From the NCBI GenBank assembly GCA_050633545.1, contig JBOEGS010000002.1, positions 372,001-436,000 on the forward strand: a stretch of DNA of 64,000 nt, in the 5' to 3' direction. Below, piece by piece: positions 18,807 to 27,364 of the stretch. Numbering within the stretch: the first letter of the stretch is position 1; each line of letters begins with the position of its first letter. This DNA comes from Litorivita sp050633545. Lineage in GTDB: Bacteria > Pseudomonadota > Alphaproteobacteria > Rhodobacterales > Rhodobacteraceae. The notes below the pieces were generated by a model. It saw only the letters and a list, made by a program, of their open reading frames with translations, was not told where the DNA came from and did not search any database. A program made the position numbers and the translations under genes.

Positions 18807-19064
18807 CTAGCCCGCCAGTAAGGCGTCAAGCTTGCCCGCTTGCTCGAGCGCATAAAGATCGTCGCAGCCACCGACATGGGTCTCGCCGATAAAAATCTGT
18901 GGCACGGTGCGCCCGCCATCGGCCTTTCGGGTCATTTCGGCGCGGCGGGACGGATCGGCCATCACATCGACCTCTTGGAAATTCACGTCTTTCTCTTTCA
19001 ACAGACGCTTGGCCGCATGGCAAAAGCCGCAAATCGGGGTGGTGTAAATCAAGACAGGTTGCAT
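18807..19064 (-). CDS. grxC: Glutaredoxin 3
   Basis: An 85-residue class I glutaredoxin that reduces disulphides using glutathione. The active site is CGFC (Cys12 and Cys15) in a TTPICGFC context; the usual motif is CPYC, so the CGFC form is a variant. The glutathione-binding parts TVPQIFIG and GGCDDLYAL are present. It lies between comF and the Nit-like amidase gene on the same strand. Confidence 0.92.
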   Translation of the reverse strand: MQPVLIYTTPICGFCHAAKRLLKEKDVNFQEVDVMADPSRRAEMTRKADGGRTVPQIFIGETHVGGCDDLYALEQAGKLDALLAG

Positions 19065-19100
19065 CGCATTTCTCCGGTTTTCGCATCCGTTGTCGGAGAT

Positions 19101-19832
19101 TTACGCGTCCTTTGCAACGCGTGCGAGGGTCAGGATGCGCACATCTTTGGCACCTGCCTGCAAACAGACCTCTGTTGCCGCATGAAGCGTCGCCCCCGAG
19201 GTCAGCACATCATCGACCAGCAACACAGACCGCCCCGCCATGCGGTGGCGCCGTCTGGGATGCGCCTTGATGGCCCCTTCAAGTTCGGAAAACCGTTCGG
19301 CATGGTCCATGCCCTTCAGCTTGGCCGTGCGCGTGGGGCGTTGTAACAGGTCGGGACAATAGGCAAGGCCCAGTTCATGCGCCAAAGCCGCGGCGAGCAA
19401 AGCCGATTGATTGAACCGCCGTTTGAGCATCCGTGTCCAATGCAAGGGAATCGGAGCCACAAGAATATGCGCTGCAAGCAACGGCTGCGCGCGCCGCGCC
19501 ATCCATTTCGCGGCTGGCCTGACGATCTCGTGGCGGTCACCATATTTAAGTGCCAGAACCAGATCGCGCCCCGCCCCCTCATAGAGAAGCGCCGCACGCC
19601 CGTGCCGCCAAGGACGCGGATGATCCAGACAGACATCGCAAATAAGCGTGGCTCCGAGGTCCTCGCCGCCGCCATCAGGCAAAGGCGCCCCGCAGGCATC
19701 ACAGCACGGATCATTGATAAACGGCGTGTCGCGCCAGCAGGTGGCGCAAAGGCCGAAATCGCTTTCAACCATATCCCCGCAATGCAGGCAACGCGGCGGG
19801 TAAACAACGCGCAATGCCGTTTGAATTCCCAT
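19101..19832 (-). CDS. comF: ComF-family amidophosphoribosyltransferase-like protein
   Basis: A 243-residue ComF-type protein. The N-terminal part carries Cys-rich zinc-ribbon pairs (CLHCGD, CATCW, CCDACG). The PRTase domain follows and contains the PRPP-binding motif VLLVDDVLTSGATL. ComF proteins are needed for DNA uptake in competent bacteria; elsewhere the role is unclear. No other competence genes are in the window. The frame is open to 19967, but 19832 gives the family N-terminus. Its start is 25 bases from that of the divergent methyltransferase gene. Confidence 0.9.
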   Translation of the reverse strand: MGIQTALRVVYPPRCLHCGDMVESDFGLCATCWRDTPFINDPCCDACGAPLPDGGGEDLGATLICDVCLDHPRPWRHGRAALLYEGAGRDLVLALKYGDRHEIVRPAAKWMARRAQPLLAAHILVAPIPLHWTRMLKRRFNQSALLAAALAHELGLAYCPDLLQRPTRTAKLKGMDHAERFSELEGAIKAHPRRRHRMAGRSVLLVDDVLTSGATLHAATEVCLQAGAKDVRILTLARVAKDA

Positions 19833-19856
19833 GCTCCCCCTCCTATGGTCCGCGCC

Positions 19857-20690
19857 ATGACGCAAAACCCGATCCTCACCGACCGATCCGCTTTGACGCG
19901 CAACCGAAGGCGCGCTGGCAAAGACTTCGCGCACTTCTTGCACGACGTGGCCGCCGAGGAGCTTCATGATCGCCTATCTATGGTTAACAGAACCTTTACC
20001 GATCCGGCCCTCGTGACCGGACATAAGGCGTTTTGGCGAAAGAATTTTGACAGCGCGCAGATTATTGCAGACGACGACACGCTTGATCTGGCGGTGCAGG
20101 CGCATGATCTGGTGATCCATGCCATGGCCCTGCATTGGGCCAATGACCCAGTCGGGCAATTGGTGCAGGCGCGCCGTGCCTTGCGGCCTGACGGGTTATT
20201 TTTGGCGGTGTTCTTTGGCGGGCAGACCCTGTCGGAACTGCGCGCCGCCTTGGCGCAGGCGGAAAGCGAAGTAACCGGCGGCCTGAGCCCGCGCATCGCG
20301 CCTATGGGAGAGATCCGCGATCTGGGCGGGCTGCTTCAGCGTGCCGGTTTTGCCCTGCCTGTGGCCGATAGCGTGCCGCTGACCGTCACCTACAAAAGCG
20401 CCTTTGACCTGATGCGCGACCTGCGGGCCATGGGCGAGGGCAATGCTCTTCAAACCCGCATGCGCCGCCCGACCCGCCGCGCGCTATTCACCCGCGCTGC
20501 CGAGATTTACGCGCAGCATTTTGCCGCAGAAGACCCGCAAGAGGCAGGCCGGATCAAGGCAAGCTTTGAGCTGACCGTTCTGACCGGATGGGCGCCAGAT
20601 GCCAGTCAACAAAAGCCCCTGCGCCCCGGATCGGCAGCGCAGCGCCTTGCCGATGCCTTGGGATCGACGGAAACGCCGCTTGAGCCGTGA
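19857..20690 (+). CDS. BioC/NDUFAF5-like SAM-dependent methyltransferase
   Basis: A 277-residue methyltransferase-fold protein. It begins with a basic region (RNRRRAGKDFAHFLHDVAAEEL) and has the pattern ALHWANDPVGQLVQARRALRPDGLFLA, typical of BioC-like proteins that resemble the complex I assembly factor NDUFAF5. Motif I is poorly conserved: there is no DXGXGXG, so real methyl transfer is in doubt. Mitochondrial NDUFAF5 hydroxylates an arginine instead. Start at 19857; an in-frame ATG twelve bases earlier is possible. Confidence 0.82.
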   Translation: MTQNPILTDRSALTRNRRRAGKDFAHFLHDVAAEELHDRLSMVNRTFTDPALVTGHKAFWRKNFDSAQIIADDDTLDLAVQAHDLVIHAMALHWANDPVGQLVQARRALRPDGLFLAVFFGGQTLSELRAALAQAESEVTGGLSPRIAPMGEIRDLGGLLQRAGFALPVADSVPLTVTYKSAFDLMRDLRAMGEGNALQTRMRRPTRRALFTRAAEIYAQHFAAEDPQEAGRIKASFELTVLTGWAPDASQQKPLRPGSAAQRLADALGSTETPLEP

Positions 20691-20776
20691 GGTGAAAAAA
20701 CGTTGAACCCTTGAGCATTTCCACTATGTCCGATGAAGCTTGATACAAATAACGCCATCCAGATCAGGAGAGCCCG

Positions 20777-21841
20777 ATGCCCGACGCATCCATGACCGCC
20801 ACCTGCCCCGCGCATGCACCAAAGGACCACCCCAAAGTGCCCAGCGCCAAAGTCGGCGTGATCATCGCCAATCTTGGCACGCCCGATGGCACCGATTATT
20901 GGTCCATGCGCCGCTACCTGAACGAATTTCTGTCGGATCAGCGGGTGATCGATTATCCCAAATGGAAATGGCAGCCCCTGCTTCAACTGATCATCCTGAC
21001 CAAACGTCCGTTCAGCTCGGGCGCGGCCTATCGGTCGATATGGAACACCGAGAAGGACGAAAGCCCGCTGCTGACGATCACCCGCGACCAAACTGCGGCA
21101 ATCCGCAGCGAATTGGAAACGCGTTACGGCGATCAGGTCATGGTGGATTTCGCCATGCGTTACGGCAACCCGTCGACCAAATCCAAAGTGGATGAAATGG
21201 TCAAAGCCGGATGCACCAAAATCCTGTTCTTCCCGCTCTATCCGCAATATGCGGGCGCCACGACCGCCACGGCCAATGACGAATTCTTCCGCGCCTTGAT
21301 GGAGCAACCGGCCCAACCCGCCGCGCGCACCGTGCCGGAATATTTCGAAAGCCCCGAATATATCGACGCCCTCGCCGCTTCGGTCGAGCGCGCCTATGAC
21401 GCCGCCGAGAAAAAACCCGAACTTCTGGTCGTCTCCTACCACGGCATGCCGAAGCGCTATTTGATGCAGGGCGACCCCTATCATTGCAAATGCCAAAAAA
21501 CGACGCGGCTTTTGCGCGAGCGGCTGGGTTGGGACGAGCGCCAGATCACCACGACCTTCCAATCGGTCTTTGGTCCCGAAGAATGGCTCAAACCCTATAC
21601 GGTCAAAGAGGTGGCGCGATTGGCCGAAGAAGAGGGCAAGAAAAACATCGCCGTCATCGCCCCCGCCTTTTCCGCCGATTGCATCGAGACCCTCGAAGAG
21701 ATCAACGAGGAAATCCGCGAAAGCTTTGAACATGCGGGCGGCGAAGATTTCCTCTATATCCCTTGCCTCAATGATGATCCGGCGCATATCCGCGCATTGA
21801 GCGGAATTATCGAAGAAAACCTCAAGGGCTGGCTCGCCTAA
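20777..21841 (+). CDS. hemH: Ferrochelatase
   Basis: A 354-residue ferrochelatase that inserts iron into protoporphyrin IX, the last step of haem synthesis. Motifs: NLGTPDGTDYWSMRRYLNEF near the N-terminus, the metal-site histidine in VSYHGMPKRYL, and FSADCIETLEEI containing the conserved glutamate. A CKCQKT cluster follows the His motif. The gene is preceded by AGGAG and followed by a strong terminator. hemJ and hemW are elsewhere in the window, so haem genes are scattered here, not clustered. Confidence 0.96.
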   Translation: MPDASMTATCPAHAPKDHPKVPSAKVGVIIANLGTPDGTDYWSMRRYLNEFLSDQRVIDYPKWKWQPLLQLIILTKRPFSSGAAYRSIWNTEKDESPLLTITRDQTAAIRSELETRYGDQVMVDFAMRYGNPSTKSKVDEMVKAGCTKILFFPLYPQYAGATTATANDEFFRALMEQPAQPAARTVPEYFESPEYIDALAASVERAYDAAEKKPELLVVSYHGMPKRYLMQGDPYHCKCQKTTRLLRERLGWDERQITTTFQSVFGPEEWLKPYTVKEVARLAEEEGKKNIAVIAPAFSADCIETLEEINEEIRESFEHAGGEDFLYIPCLNDDPAHIRALSGIIEENLKGWLA

Positions 21842-21866
21842 GCGCCTCTTTGGCCGCAACACACAC

Positions 21867-21904
21867 AAAAGCGCCGCGCTTCACATCAGAAGCCGGCGCT
21901 TTTT
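21867..21904 (+). terminator. Rho-independent terminator of hemH
   Basis: Arms AAAAGCGCCG (21867-21876) and CGGCGCTTTT (21894-21903), followed by T-rich sequence. It lies 25 bases after the hemH stop. Confidence 0.85.
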
Positions 21905-21936
21905 CTTTGGCCTCAAAAGCAGACCCCAGATATGCA

Positions 21937-21964
21937 AAAGGCGGAGGGAAAATCCTCCGCCTTT
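21937..21964 (-). terminator. Rho-independent terminator of the 61-residue peptide gene
   Basis: Perfect 11-bp arms AAAGGCGGAGG (21937-21947) and CCTCCGCCTTT (21954-21964). On the minus strand the stem ends in T residues. It lies 25 bases after the small gene's stop. Confidence 0.85.
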
Positions 21965-21989
21965 CTGATTTGCCCGTTAAGGCGAAATC

Positions 21990-22175
21990 TTAGTTGTTTG
22001 CAACGGCTGCTGCGACAACTGCCAGAACCAACAGCGGGAGCAGGATGCCCGAAGCCGAGGAAGAAGCTGTTTCTTCAACGATGACGGGTGCTTCCATCAT
22101 GGGCTCGGAAACGTTGCCGGCCGATGCGGTGGTTGCTGCGGCTGCGAAAGCGGCTGCGAGTGCGATCTTTTTCAT
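21990..22175 (-). CDS. Small exported or membrane protein, 61 residues, unknown function
   Basis: The start at 22175 is fixed by GGAGA before the ATG. Residues 1-20 (MKKIALAAAFAAAATTASAG) form a clear signal peptide with an ASA cleavage site. A short acidic linker (about 21-41) follows, then a C-terminal hydrophobic segment (LLPLLVLAVVAAAVANN). The mature product would be about 41 residues with one membrane span. It has its own terminator and about 150 bases of upstream DNA, so it is an independent, perhaps well-expressed gene. No Cys or His. I know no function for it. Confidence 0.75.
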   Translation of the reverse strand: MKKIALAAAFAAAATTASAGNVSEPMMEAPVIVEETASSSASGILLPLLVLAVVAAAVANN

Positions 22176-22324
22176 AGTAGTGTTCTCCAGATATTCGCCT
22201 GCTTTACGGCCAAACATGGCACGGACAGGCCCCAAGACTAAACCTCGTAGCGTTTTCTAACCATCAAATTTTGGCGATTGCAAACACTAGATTAATTCAA
22301 CCCTGCCAACTCGGCAGATGTTTG

Positions 22325-22942
22325 TCAAATAAGCAACACTTGCGTGCCGACCTTGGTCAGATCGAAAAGCTCGGCGATATGCTCGTTGTAGAGCCCAATG
22401 CAGCCATTCGACGACCGACGCCCGATTTTGCGCGTGTCATGCGTGCCGTGAATGCGGTAATAGGTCCAGCTGAGATAAAGCGCGTGTGTGCCAAGCGGGT
22501 TATCAGGGCCAGGGCCGATGTATTCAGGCCACTCGGGGTTCCGCTTGCGCATCGAAGGTGTCGGGCGCCAGCTTGGTCCCTCGACCTTTTGCACAACAGA
22601 GGTGCGCCCGCGGCGGGTCAAGTCGTCGGTCAAAGGCACGCTGGAGGGGTAAAGCTTGTAGATGCTTTCGTCCTCGGACCAATAATGCAAGGCCCGCGAG
22701 GTGATATCCACCAATACCGCGCCACCGCTCAGATCCGAAAAATAGGGCCGCCAATCGAGCGACCGGAAGCTCGAAATATTGCGGCGCACCACTTCGGTAA
22801 CGTCACGCTCGATCTCGACGGTGCTATCACCGTTCACGTCGGCCGCCTGCGCGAAGGCGCGCGAGGCAAGTACAGGCGTGCTTAAAAAAGCAGCGGTTCC
22901 CGCCAAAAAGGCGCGGCGGCTGGATGGTTTATTGGTGCTCAT
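22325..22942 (-). CDS. L,D-transpeptidase with twin-arginine-like signal
   Basis: A 205-residue YkuD-family enzyme that cross-links or modifies peptidoglycan stem peptides. The N-terminus has SSRRAFLAGTAAFLS, a twin-arginine-type signal, with a cleavage region near ASRAFAQA. The catalytic motif is at the C-terminal end: HGTHDT, then SSNGCIGLYNEH with the nucleophilic Cys. The last usual Arg of SXGCXR is replaced by Leu. The start is at 22942 rather than 22969 because the signal peptide then begins correctly. Confidence 0.88.
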   Translation of the reverse strand: MSTNKPSSRRAFLAGTAAFLSTPVLASRAFAQAADVNGDSTVEIERDVTEVVRRNISSFRSLDWRPYFSDLSGGAVLVDITSRALHYWSEDESIYKLYPSSVPLTDDLTRRGRTSVVQKVEGPSWRPTPSMRKRNPEWPEYIGPGPDNPLGTHALYLSWTYYRIHGTHDTRKIGRRSSNGCIGLYNEHIAELFDLTKVGTQVLLI

Positions 22943-23110
22943 GGCGAAAATCTCCGGACCGGAACGCATTCAATTGCCTCTTCATATATGGCGCGAAAGC
23001 CGCAGTCGCAAATCAAACAACTGTTAACTGGCAATCTCACGCGCATGTGGGTTTGAAACGCAACGCCTCGCAGGATAAGGCAGAGGGACACAAGTATTCA
23101 GGTGAGCCAC

Positions 23111-23620
23111 ATGATCCGTCTAATCGCAATTGCCCTCGTCTCTGCCTTGACCCTGTCAGGCTGCGCGCCGAGCGAACCCAGCCTCGGCCCCGACGGCAAG
23201 CCCCTGCCGCGGCTTTACCGCATTCCGAAGTCCGGCGAAGCCAAGCTGCAATATCGTATGCTCGATTCGGTCAACTCCCTGCGCAGCGCCGCCGGCGCAC
23301 AGCCCGTTGCGCTCGACCCGCAACTGAATGCCGCTGCCGCGACCCATGCGCGCGACATGTCGGTGCAAAACCGCCCTTGGCATTTCGGCTCTGACGGCTC
23401 CTCGCCCATCGATCGCGTCCGCCGCGTCGGCTACACTGGCACGATGCTGGGCGAGAATATCTCCGAGACCTACGAATCAGAGGTCGAAACCCTTGGCGCG
23501 TGGATGGAAAAGCCGGACACGCGCGATGTGCTTTTGGACAAACGCGCGCTGAACATGGGGTTTGCATGGCACCAGGAGAGCAACGGCAAAATCTGGTGGA
23601 CCTTGATCATGGGCGATTAA
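23111..23620 (+). CDS. CAP-domain lipoprotein
   Basis: A 169-residue exported protein. The N-terminus is a lipoprotein signal with lipobox LSGC (Cys at about residue 18). The CAP/SCP domain covers about residues 47-165: LQYRMLDSVNSLRSAAG, the LNAAAATHARDMSVQNR helix with a conserved His, HFGSDGSSP, and GENIS. Such secreted bacterial CAP proteins have no settled biochemical role. A GTG three codons upstream is possible; the ATG is preferred because AGGTGA precedes it. It lies between two L,D-transpeptidase genes of opposite strand. Confidence 0.87.
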   Translation: MIRLIAIALVSALTLSGCAPSEPSLGPDGKPLPRLYRIPKSGEAKLQYRMLDSVNSLRSAAGAQPVALDPQLNAAAATHARDMSVQNRPWHFGSDGSSPIDRVRRVGYTGTMLGENISETYESEVETLGAWMEKPDTRDVLLDKRALNMGFAWHQESNGKIWWTLIMGD

Positions 23621-23654
23621 GCCCTCCTCGGTCATTACTGACATCACCATACGC

Positions 23655-23684
23655 AAACGGCCGCCCAAACAGGCGGCCGTTTTT
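23655..23684. terminator. Bidirectional terminator between the CAP gene and the second L,D-transpeptidase
   Basis: Perfect arms AAACGGCCGCC (23655-23665) and GGCGGCCGTTT (23672-23682), continued by T. Genes converge on it from both sides. Confidence 0.87.
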
Positions 23685-23702
23685 GTAACATCATCTGTTG
23701 CA

Positions 23703-24203
23703 TCAAGGGTGGATGTAGATCGGCGTGCCATCCCGCACCATTGCGAAAATCTGTTCGATCTCACGATTGCGCACCGAAATGCACCCCGCTGTCCAATCAC
23801 GTTGCGGCAATCTTTTGCCCTTGGCGCGGTTCGGTTGCCCGTGGATGAAGATATCACCGCCCGGATCAACGCCCATCGCTTCGGCCTTCGCCACATCCGC
23901 CGCATTCGGGTAGCTGATCCCGACCGACAGGTGGAACTCGCTATTGGGATTGCGCCGGTCGATCACATAGGCCCCCTCGGGCGTGCGCCCGTCGCCCTCT
24001 TGGGATTTATGGCCCTGCGGCGCGAAACCCAATCCAATGCGATACTTTTTGAGCGCCTTGCCATGGTGCATCAAATACATTGTGCGGTTTTCTTTGTAGA
24101 CGAGAACCTGCGTCACTTCGGGGCCGTTATAACCCCGCGGACCGCCACAAGACGCCAGCCCTAAAAATACCGCCAATAGAAGAAATGCCCGAAAGATCAC
24201 CAT
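23703..24203 (-). CDS. L,D-transpeptidase, lipoprotein
   Basis: A 166-residue YkuD-family enzyme. The signal MVIFRAFLLLAVFLGLASCGG carries a lipobox (LASC), so it should be lipid-anchored. The catalytic region has FIHGQPN and TAGCISVRN, with the nucleophilic Cys and its partner His. It resembles the ErfK/YafK branch, PRTPEG-like DGRTPEGAYVI being present. Longer starts up to 24287 lack a signal. Together with the first L,D-transpeptidase and the CAP lipoprotein it makes a small envelope cluster. Confidence 0.88.
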   Translation of the reverse strand: MVIFRAFLLLAVFLGLASCGGPRGYNGPEVTQVLVYKENRTMYLMHHGKALKKYRIGLGFAPQGHKSQEGDGRTPEGAYVIDRRNPNSEFHLSVGISYPNAADVAKAEAMGVDPGGDIFIHGQPNRAKGKRLPQRDWTAGCISVRNREIEQIFAMVRDGTPIYIHP

Positions 24204-24324
24204 CGTATTTTGCCCGTTCGCACCGATAAGAAACTTTGCTCTTTTCTCACGCTCATACCAAACACTGCCGCCTTGGCAAAGCGTCAAGAGACATCAAAAA
24301 CCTAACGCGCCAACCCGACCCGTC

Positions 24325-25542
24325 TCAGCTTCGGCGAAAAGCCGCCACAAGCTCCACATGGGTCGACCAACGGAACTGATCGACCACCTGCACCCACTCC
24401 ATCCGGTATCCCGCATCAACCAAAGCCTTGGCATCGCGCGCGAAACTCACCGGATTACAGGACACAAAGGCGATACGCGCCACGTCTGATCCGCAAAGCT
24501 CGGCCACCTGCGCCTCGGCCCCTGCGCGCGGCGGGTCGATCACTGCCACGTCAAAGCGCTTGAGCTCGTCCGGCATCAGAGGGCGGCGGAACAAATCGCG
24601 CGCCTCATGGCTCACCTTTTTCAACTCTCGCGCCTCGCGCCATCCGCGATCAAGCGCGGCGAGCATCTGCGCCTCGCCCTCAACCGCGTGGACCTCTGCC
24701 TTTTCCGCAATCGGCAGAGCAAAGGTCCCGCATCCGGCAAAAAGATCGACCACCTGCGCGGCGCCGCCCACAATCTCGCGCACCGCCGCCAAAAGCGCCG
24801 CCTCGCCCGCATCGGTCGCCTGCAGGAACGCGCCGGCAGGGGGCACCACATGCGCGCGGCCAAATTGCTGGCGCGGCGGCTCGCGCATGGCAATAACCTC
24901 ACCGTCCCACGTCAGCCGCGCCAAAGAGAACTCTTCTGCGATTGCCGGCAATCCGATGCGCAAATCGTTATCGATCGGCTTGCCGCCAGTGACCGCCACA
25001 TCCGCCCCATCCATCGAGCGGGTGACCATCACCGTCAATTCGCCCTTGCGCGAGCCGCCCAAGACCGCCAAAGCCTCCGCCGCAGGGCGGGCCGCCATCA
25101 CGTCAGGGTGCAATAACTGGCAATCTGGAATTTCGATGACGAGGCCGGAGGCGCGCGCGTGAAATCCTGCCATGGCGCCTTTTTTGGTGCGTTTGACCGA
25201 AAATCCGGCGCGGCGGCGGCTTTGTGGCGGCGAGGTTTGGATCGGGCGAAACGCAGCCTCGAGCCCCTGCGCCTCCAGCGCGCGGCGCACCACGTCGACC
25301 TTCCACTGGGCGACAAATTCGCCGCTCGCGTGCTGCAACTGGCACCCGCCGCAGGTTTTGAAATGGCGGCACGGCGCCGCGACGCGGTCGGCGGAGGGCG
25401 TGACAATGCGCACATCGGTGAGCCGCGTGCCTTCGGCGGTGCCGGTCACAATCTCACCGGGCAAGGTCAGCGGGGCAAACAGCGGGCCAGCGGCAATGCC
25501 GTCGCCCTGATGGCCCAATCTTTGGATTTTATATTCGCTCAT
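24325..25542 (-). CDS. RNA m5U methyltransferase, TrmA/RumA (RlmD) family
   Basis: A 405-residue enzyme that methylates uridine at C5 in rRNA or tRNA. The iron-sulphur cluster cysteines CRHFKTCGGC (CX5CX2C) are at about residues 59-68, as in RumA. The SAM site is DLFAGCGTFALPIAE, then VIDPPRAG. The catalytic cysteine is in FVSCNP near residue 361. The TRAM domain at the N-terminus is short. The iron-sulphur cluster argues for the RlmC/RlmD branch; which base is modified cannot be told. Confidence 0.9.
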   Translation of the reverse strand: MSEYKIQRLGHQGDGIAAGPLFAPLTLPGEIVTGTAEGTRLTDVRIVTPSADRVAAPCRHFKTCGGCQLQHASGEFVAQWKVDVVRRALEAQGLEAAFRPIQTSPPQSRRRAGFSVKRTKKGAMAGFHARASGLVIEIPDCQLLHPDVMAARPAAEALAVLGGSRKGELTVMVTRSMDGADVAVTGGKPIDNDLRIGLPAIAEEFSLARLTWDGEVIAMREPPRQQFGRAHVVPPAGAFLQATDAGEAALLAAVREIVGGAAQVVDLFAGCGTFALPIAEKAEVHAVEGEAQMLAALDRGWREARELKKVSHEARDLFRRPLMPDELKRFDVAVIDPPRAGAEAQVAELCGSDVARIAFVSCNPVSFARDAKALVDAGYRMEWVQVVDQFRWSTHVELVAAFRRS

Positions 25543-25580
25543 ATCGCCGCAATAGCGCGCAATCGGACGCCGCGAAAGCC

Positions 25581-26753
25581 CTAAGCCGAAAGCAGCGCCT
25601 CACGCGTGAGCGAAAAAGCCGACGCGATCCAGCGGGCCTCAAGCTCGGCAAGCTTTGCCCCCAAGGCGGCGCCCACATAGGCGGGCATCAGGTCTTGGGC
25701 CTTCACGGGGAATTGCGCCGCCGCGCCCCGTTCTGCCTGCGCGAGTGCCGCCGCATCAAGCTGCGTCTCAAACACCGCTGCGCGCAACAAAAGAACGTCG
25801 CGCGCGCCTTCATCGCCCATACGATATCCCATCTCGCCCGCACCAGTGATTGCGCCGACCGCCTCGCGCAACCGAACCACTTGCGCCGCTTCTTTGCGGC
25901 TCAACCGCAGCGCCGCCTCCGGCGCACCGCCCAAACAAGCCAGCCGCCGCATCGCATCCGGCTCCACGCCGATGCTTTGTTCCAGATGCACCAAAGGGCC
26001 CAAACTGCGGTCATCGCCGCCCTCTACCACGCGCGCCAAAACACCGCTCGCGCGCATCGCCGCAACGCTTGGCGCGGGATCGGGCGCCGCCAAGAGCTTG
26101 CGCAATTCCGAAGTCACGCGTTCCGCCGACAGCCCCGACAACCCGTCGAGATGCACGGCAATGGCCGCCAAAGCCTCGGCGTCCATCCCCCCCTGCGGGT
26201 CGCCATACCAAGCATGAAAGCGGAAAAAGCGCAAAATCCGCAGGTAATCTTCCTCGATCCGCGCGCTCGGATCGTCAATGAACCGCACCCGCCGCGCCAC
26301 CAGGTCATCCATCCCGCCCAGCGGATCAATCACCAATCCGCGTGGGTCGCAATACAGCGCGTTCATCGTGAAATCACGGCGGCGCGCATCCTCTTCCACC
26401 CCATCTGCAAAAGCCACAACCGCATGGCGCCCATTGGTTTCAACGTCGCGCCGGAAGGTGGTGATTTCATGCGCGATACTGCCGTTCACAACCGTGATCG
26501 TGCCATGATCAATCCCCGTCGGCACAGCGCGAAACCCCGCCGCCGCTGCCAGATCGACAACACGTTCGGGGCGCGCATCGGTGGAGATATCAATGTCTGA
26601 CACCGCCGCGCCGATCAGCGCATTTCGCACGCAGCCACCGACAAAAAGCGCCTGATGACCGGCCTCTTCGAGCATATGGCAAACCGCCTGCGTTGGCGCG
26701 GCGCCCAGCCAATCCCCCTTCACGCGAAGGCTTTGCGGCGCAGCGGTGCTCAT
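25581..26753 (-). CDS. CCA tRNA nucleotidyltransferase / poly(A) polymerase family
   Basis: A 390-residue class II nucleotidyltransferase. The head domain has FVGGCVRNALIG and SDIDISTDARPE (the DXD metal motif), then TFRRDVETNGRHA and RRRDFTMNALY. The neck motif RFVDDPS-like RFIDDPSARIEEDYLRILRFFRFHAW follows. It adds or repairs CCA at tRNA 3' ends. No HD phosphohydrolase domain is seen in the C-terminal part. Start at 26753 overlaps the stop of the upstream nudix gene in ATGA, so translation is coupled. Confidence 0.92.
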   Translation of the reverse strand: MSTAAPQSLRVKGDWLGAAPTQAVCHMLEEAGHQALFVGGCVRNALIGAAVSDIDISTDARPERVVDLAAAAGFRAVPTGIDHGTITVVNGSIAHEITTFRRDVETNGRHAVVAFADGVEEDARRRDFTMNALYCDPRGLVIDPLGGMDDLVARRVRFIDDPSARIEEDYLRILRFFRFHAWYGDPQGGMDAEALAAIAVHLDGLSGLSAERVTSELRKLLAAPDPAPSVAAMRASGVLARVVEGGDDRSLGPLVHLEQSIGVEPDAMRRLACLGGAPEAALRLSRKEAAQVVRLREAVGAITGAGEMGYRMGDEGARDVLLLRAAVFETQLDAAALAQAERGAAAQFPVKAQDLMPAYVGAALGAKLAELEARWIASAFSLTREALLSA

Positions 26754-27364
26754 TGGTCCATCCGGTCGGCAAGGCCGCGCAATACCCGCGCGGTAGCGCC
26801 CCAAATATAATAGGGGCCATAGGGGACGGTGTAATAGGTCCGCTCCACCCCGCGCCAACGGCGCGATTGCGCGATATACTGGGCCGGATCCGCGACATGG
26901 GCGAGCGGCACTTCGAACACCTCATCAACCTCACCTGCCTCCGGTTTGGGGGCAAAATCGGCTCTAACACGGCCCAAAACGGGCGTCATTTCAAAGCCCG
27001 TGACCGTTTCATGCGACGGAAGAACGCCTAACACCTCGACGTTGTCGCGGAGCAATCCGATCTCTTCTTCGGCTTCGCGCAGCGCGGCGGCAATCACATC
27101 CGCATCGCTGTCTTCTTGCTTGCCGCCCGGAAAGGCGATTTGCCCGGGATGGTGTTTGAGGTGCGAGGCGCGTTTGGTCAAAATCAGTTGCAACGCGCCG
27201 CGACGCTCGATCAACGGCACCAACACTCCCGCCGCGCGCAAGCTGCGCCCCGTCATGCGAAGTGCGGGGTTCAGATCGAAATCAGAGGAGGCCTCGGTCG
27301 GCACATCAAGCGCGGCCAGAACCGGCGCGAAAAGCGCAGGCATATCTCCTGCGCGATCTTTCAC
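26750..27364 (-). CDS. CoA pyrophosphatase, Nudix family
   Basis: A 204-residue Nudix hydrolase of the CoA diphosphatase branch, which splits CoA to phosphopantetheine and 3',5'-ADP. The branch mark is TKRASHLKHHPGQIAFPGG just before the Nudix box, whose REAEEEIGL carries the metal-binding glutamates. A GTG start at 27364 overlaps the hslO stop in GTGA. An ATG at 27343 with AGGAGA close before it is the alternative. Middle gene of hslO-nudix-cca. Confidence 0.88.
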   Translation of the reverse strand: MKDRAGDMPALFAPVLAALDVPTEASSDFDLNPALRMTGRSLRAAGVLVPLIERRGALQLILTKRASHLKHHPGQIAFPGGKQEDSDADVIAAALREAEEEIGLLRDNVEVLGVLPSHETVTGFEMTPVLGRVRADFAPKPEAGEVDEVFEVPLAHVADPAQYIAQSRRWRGVERTYYTVPYGPYYIWGATARVLRGLADRMDQ

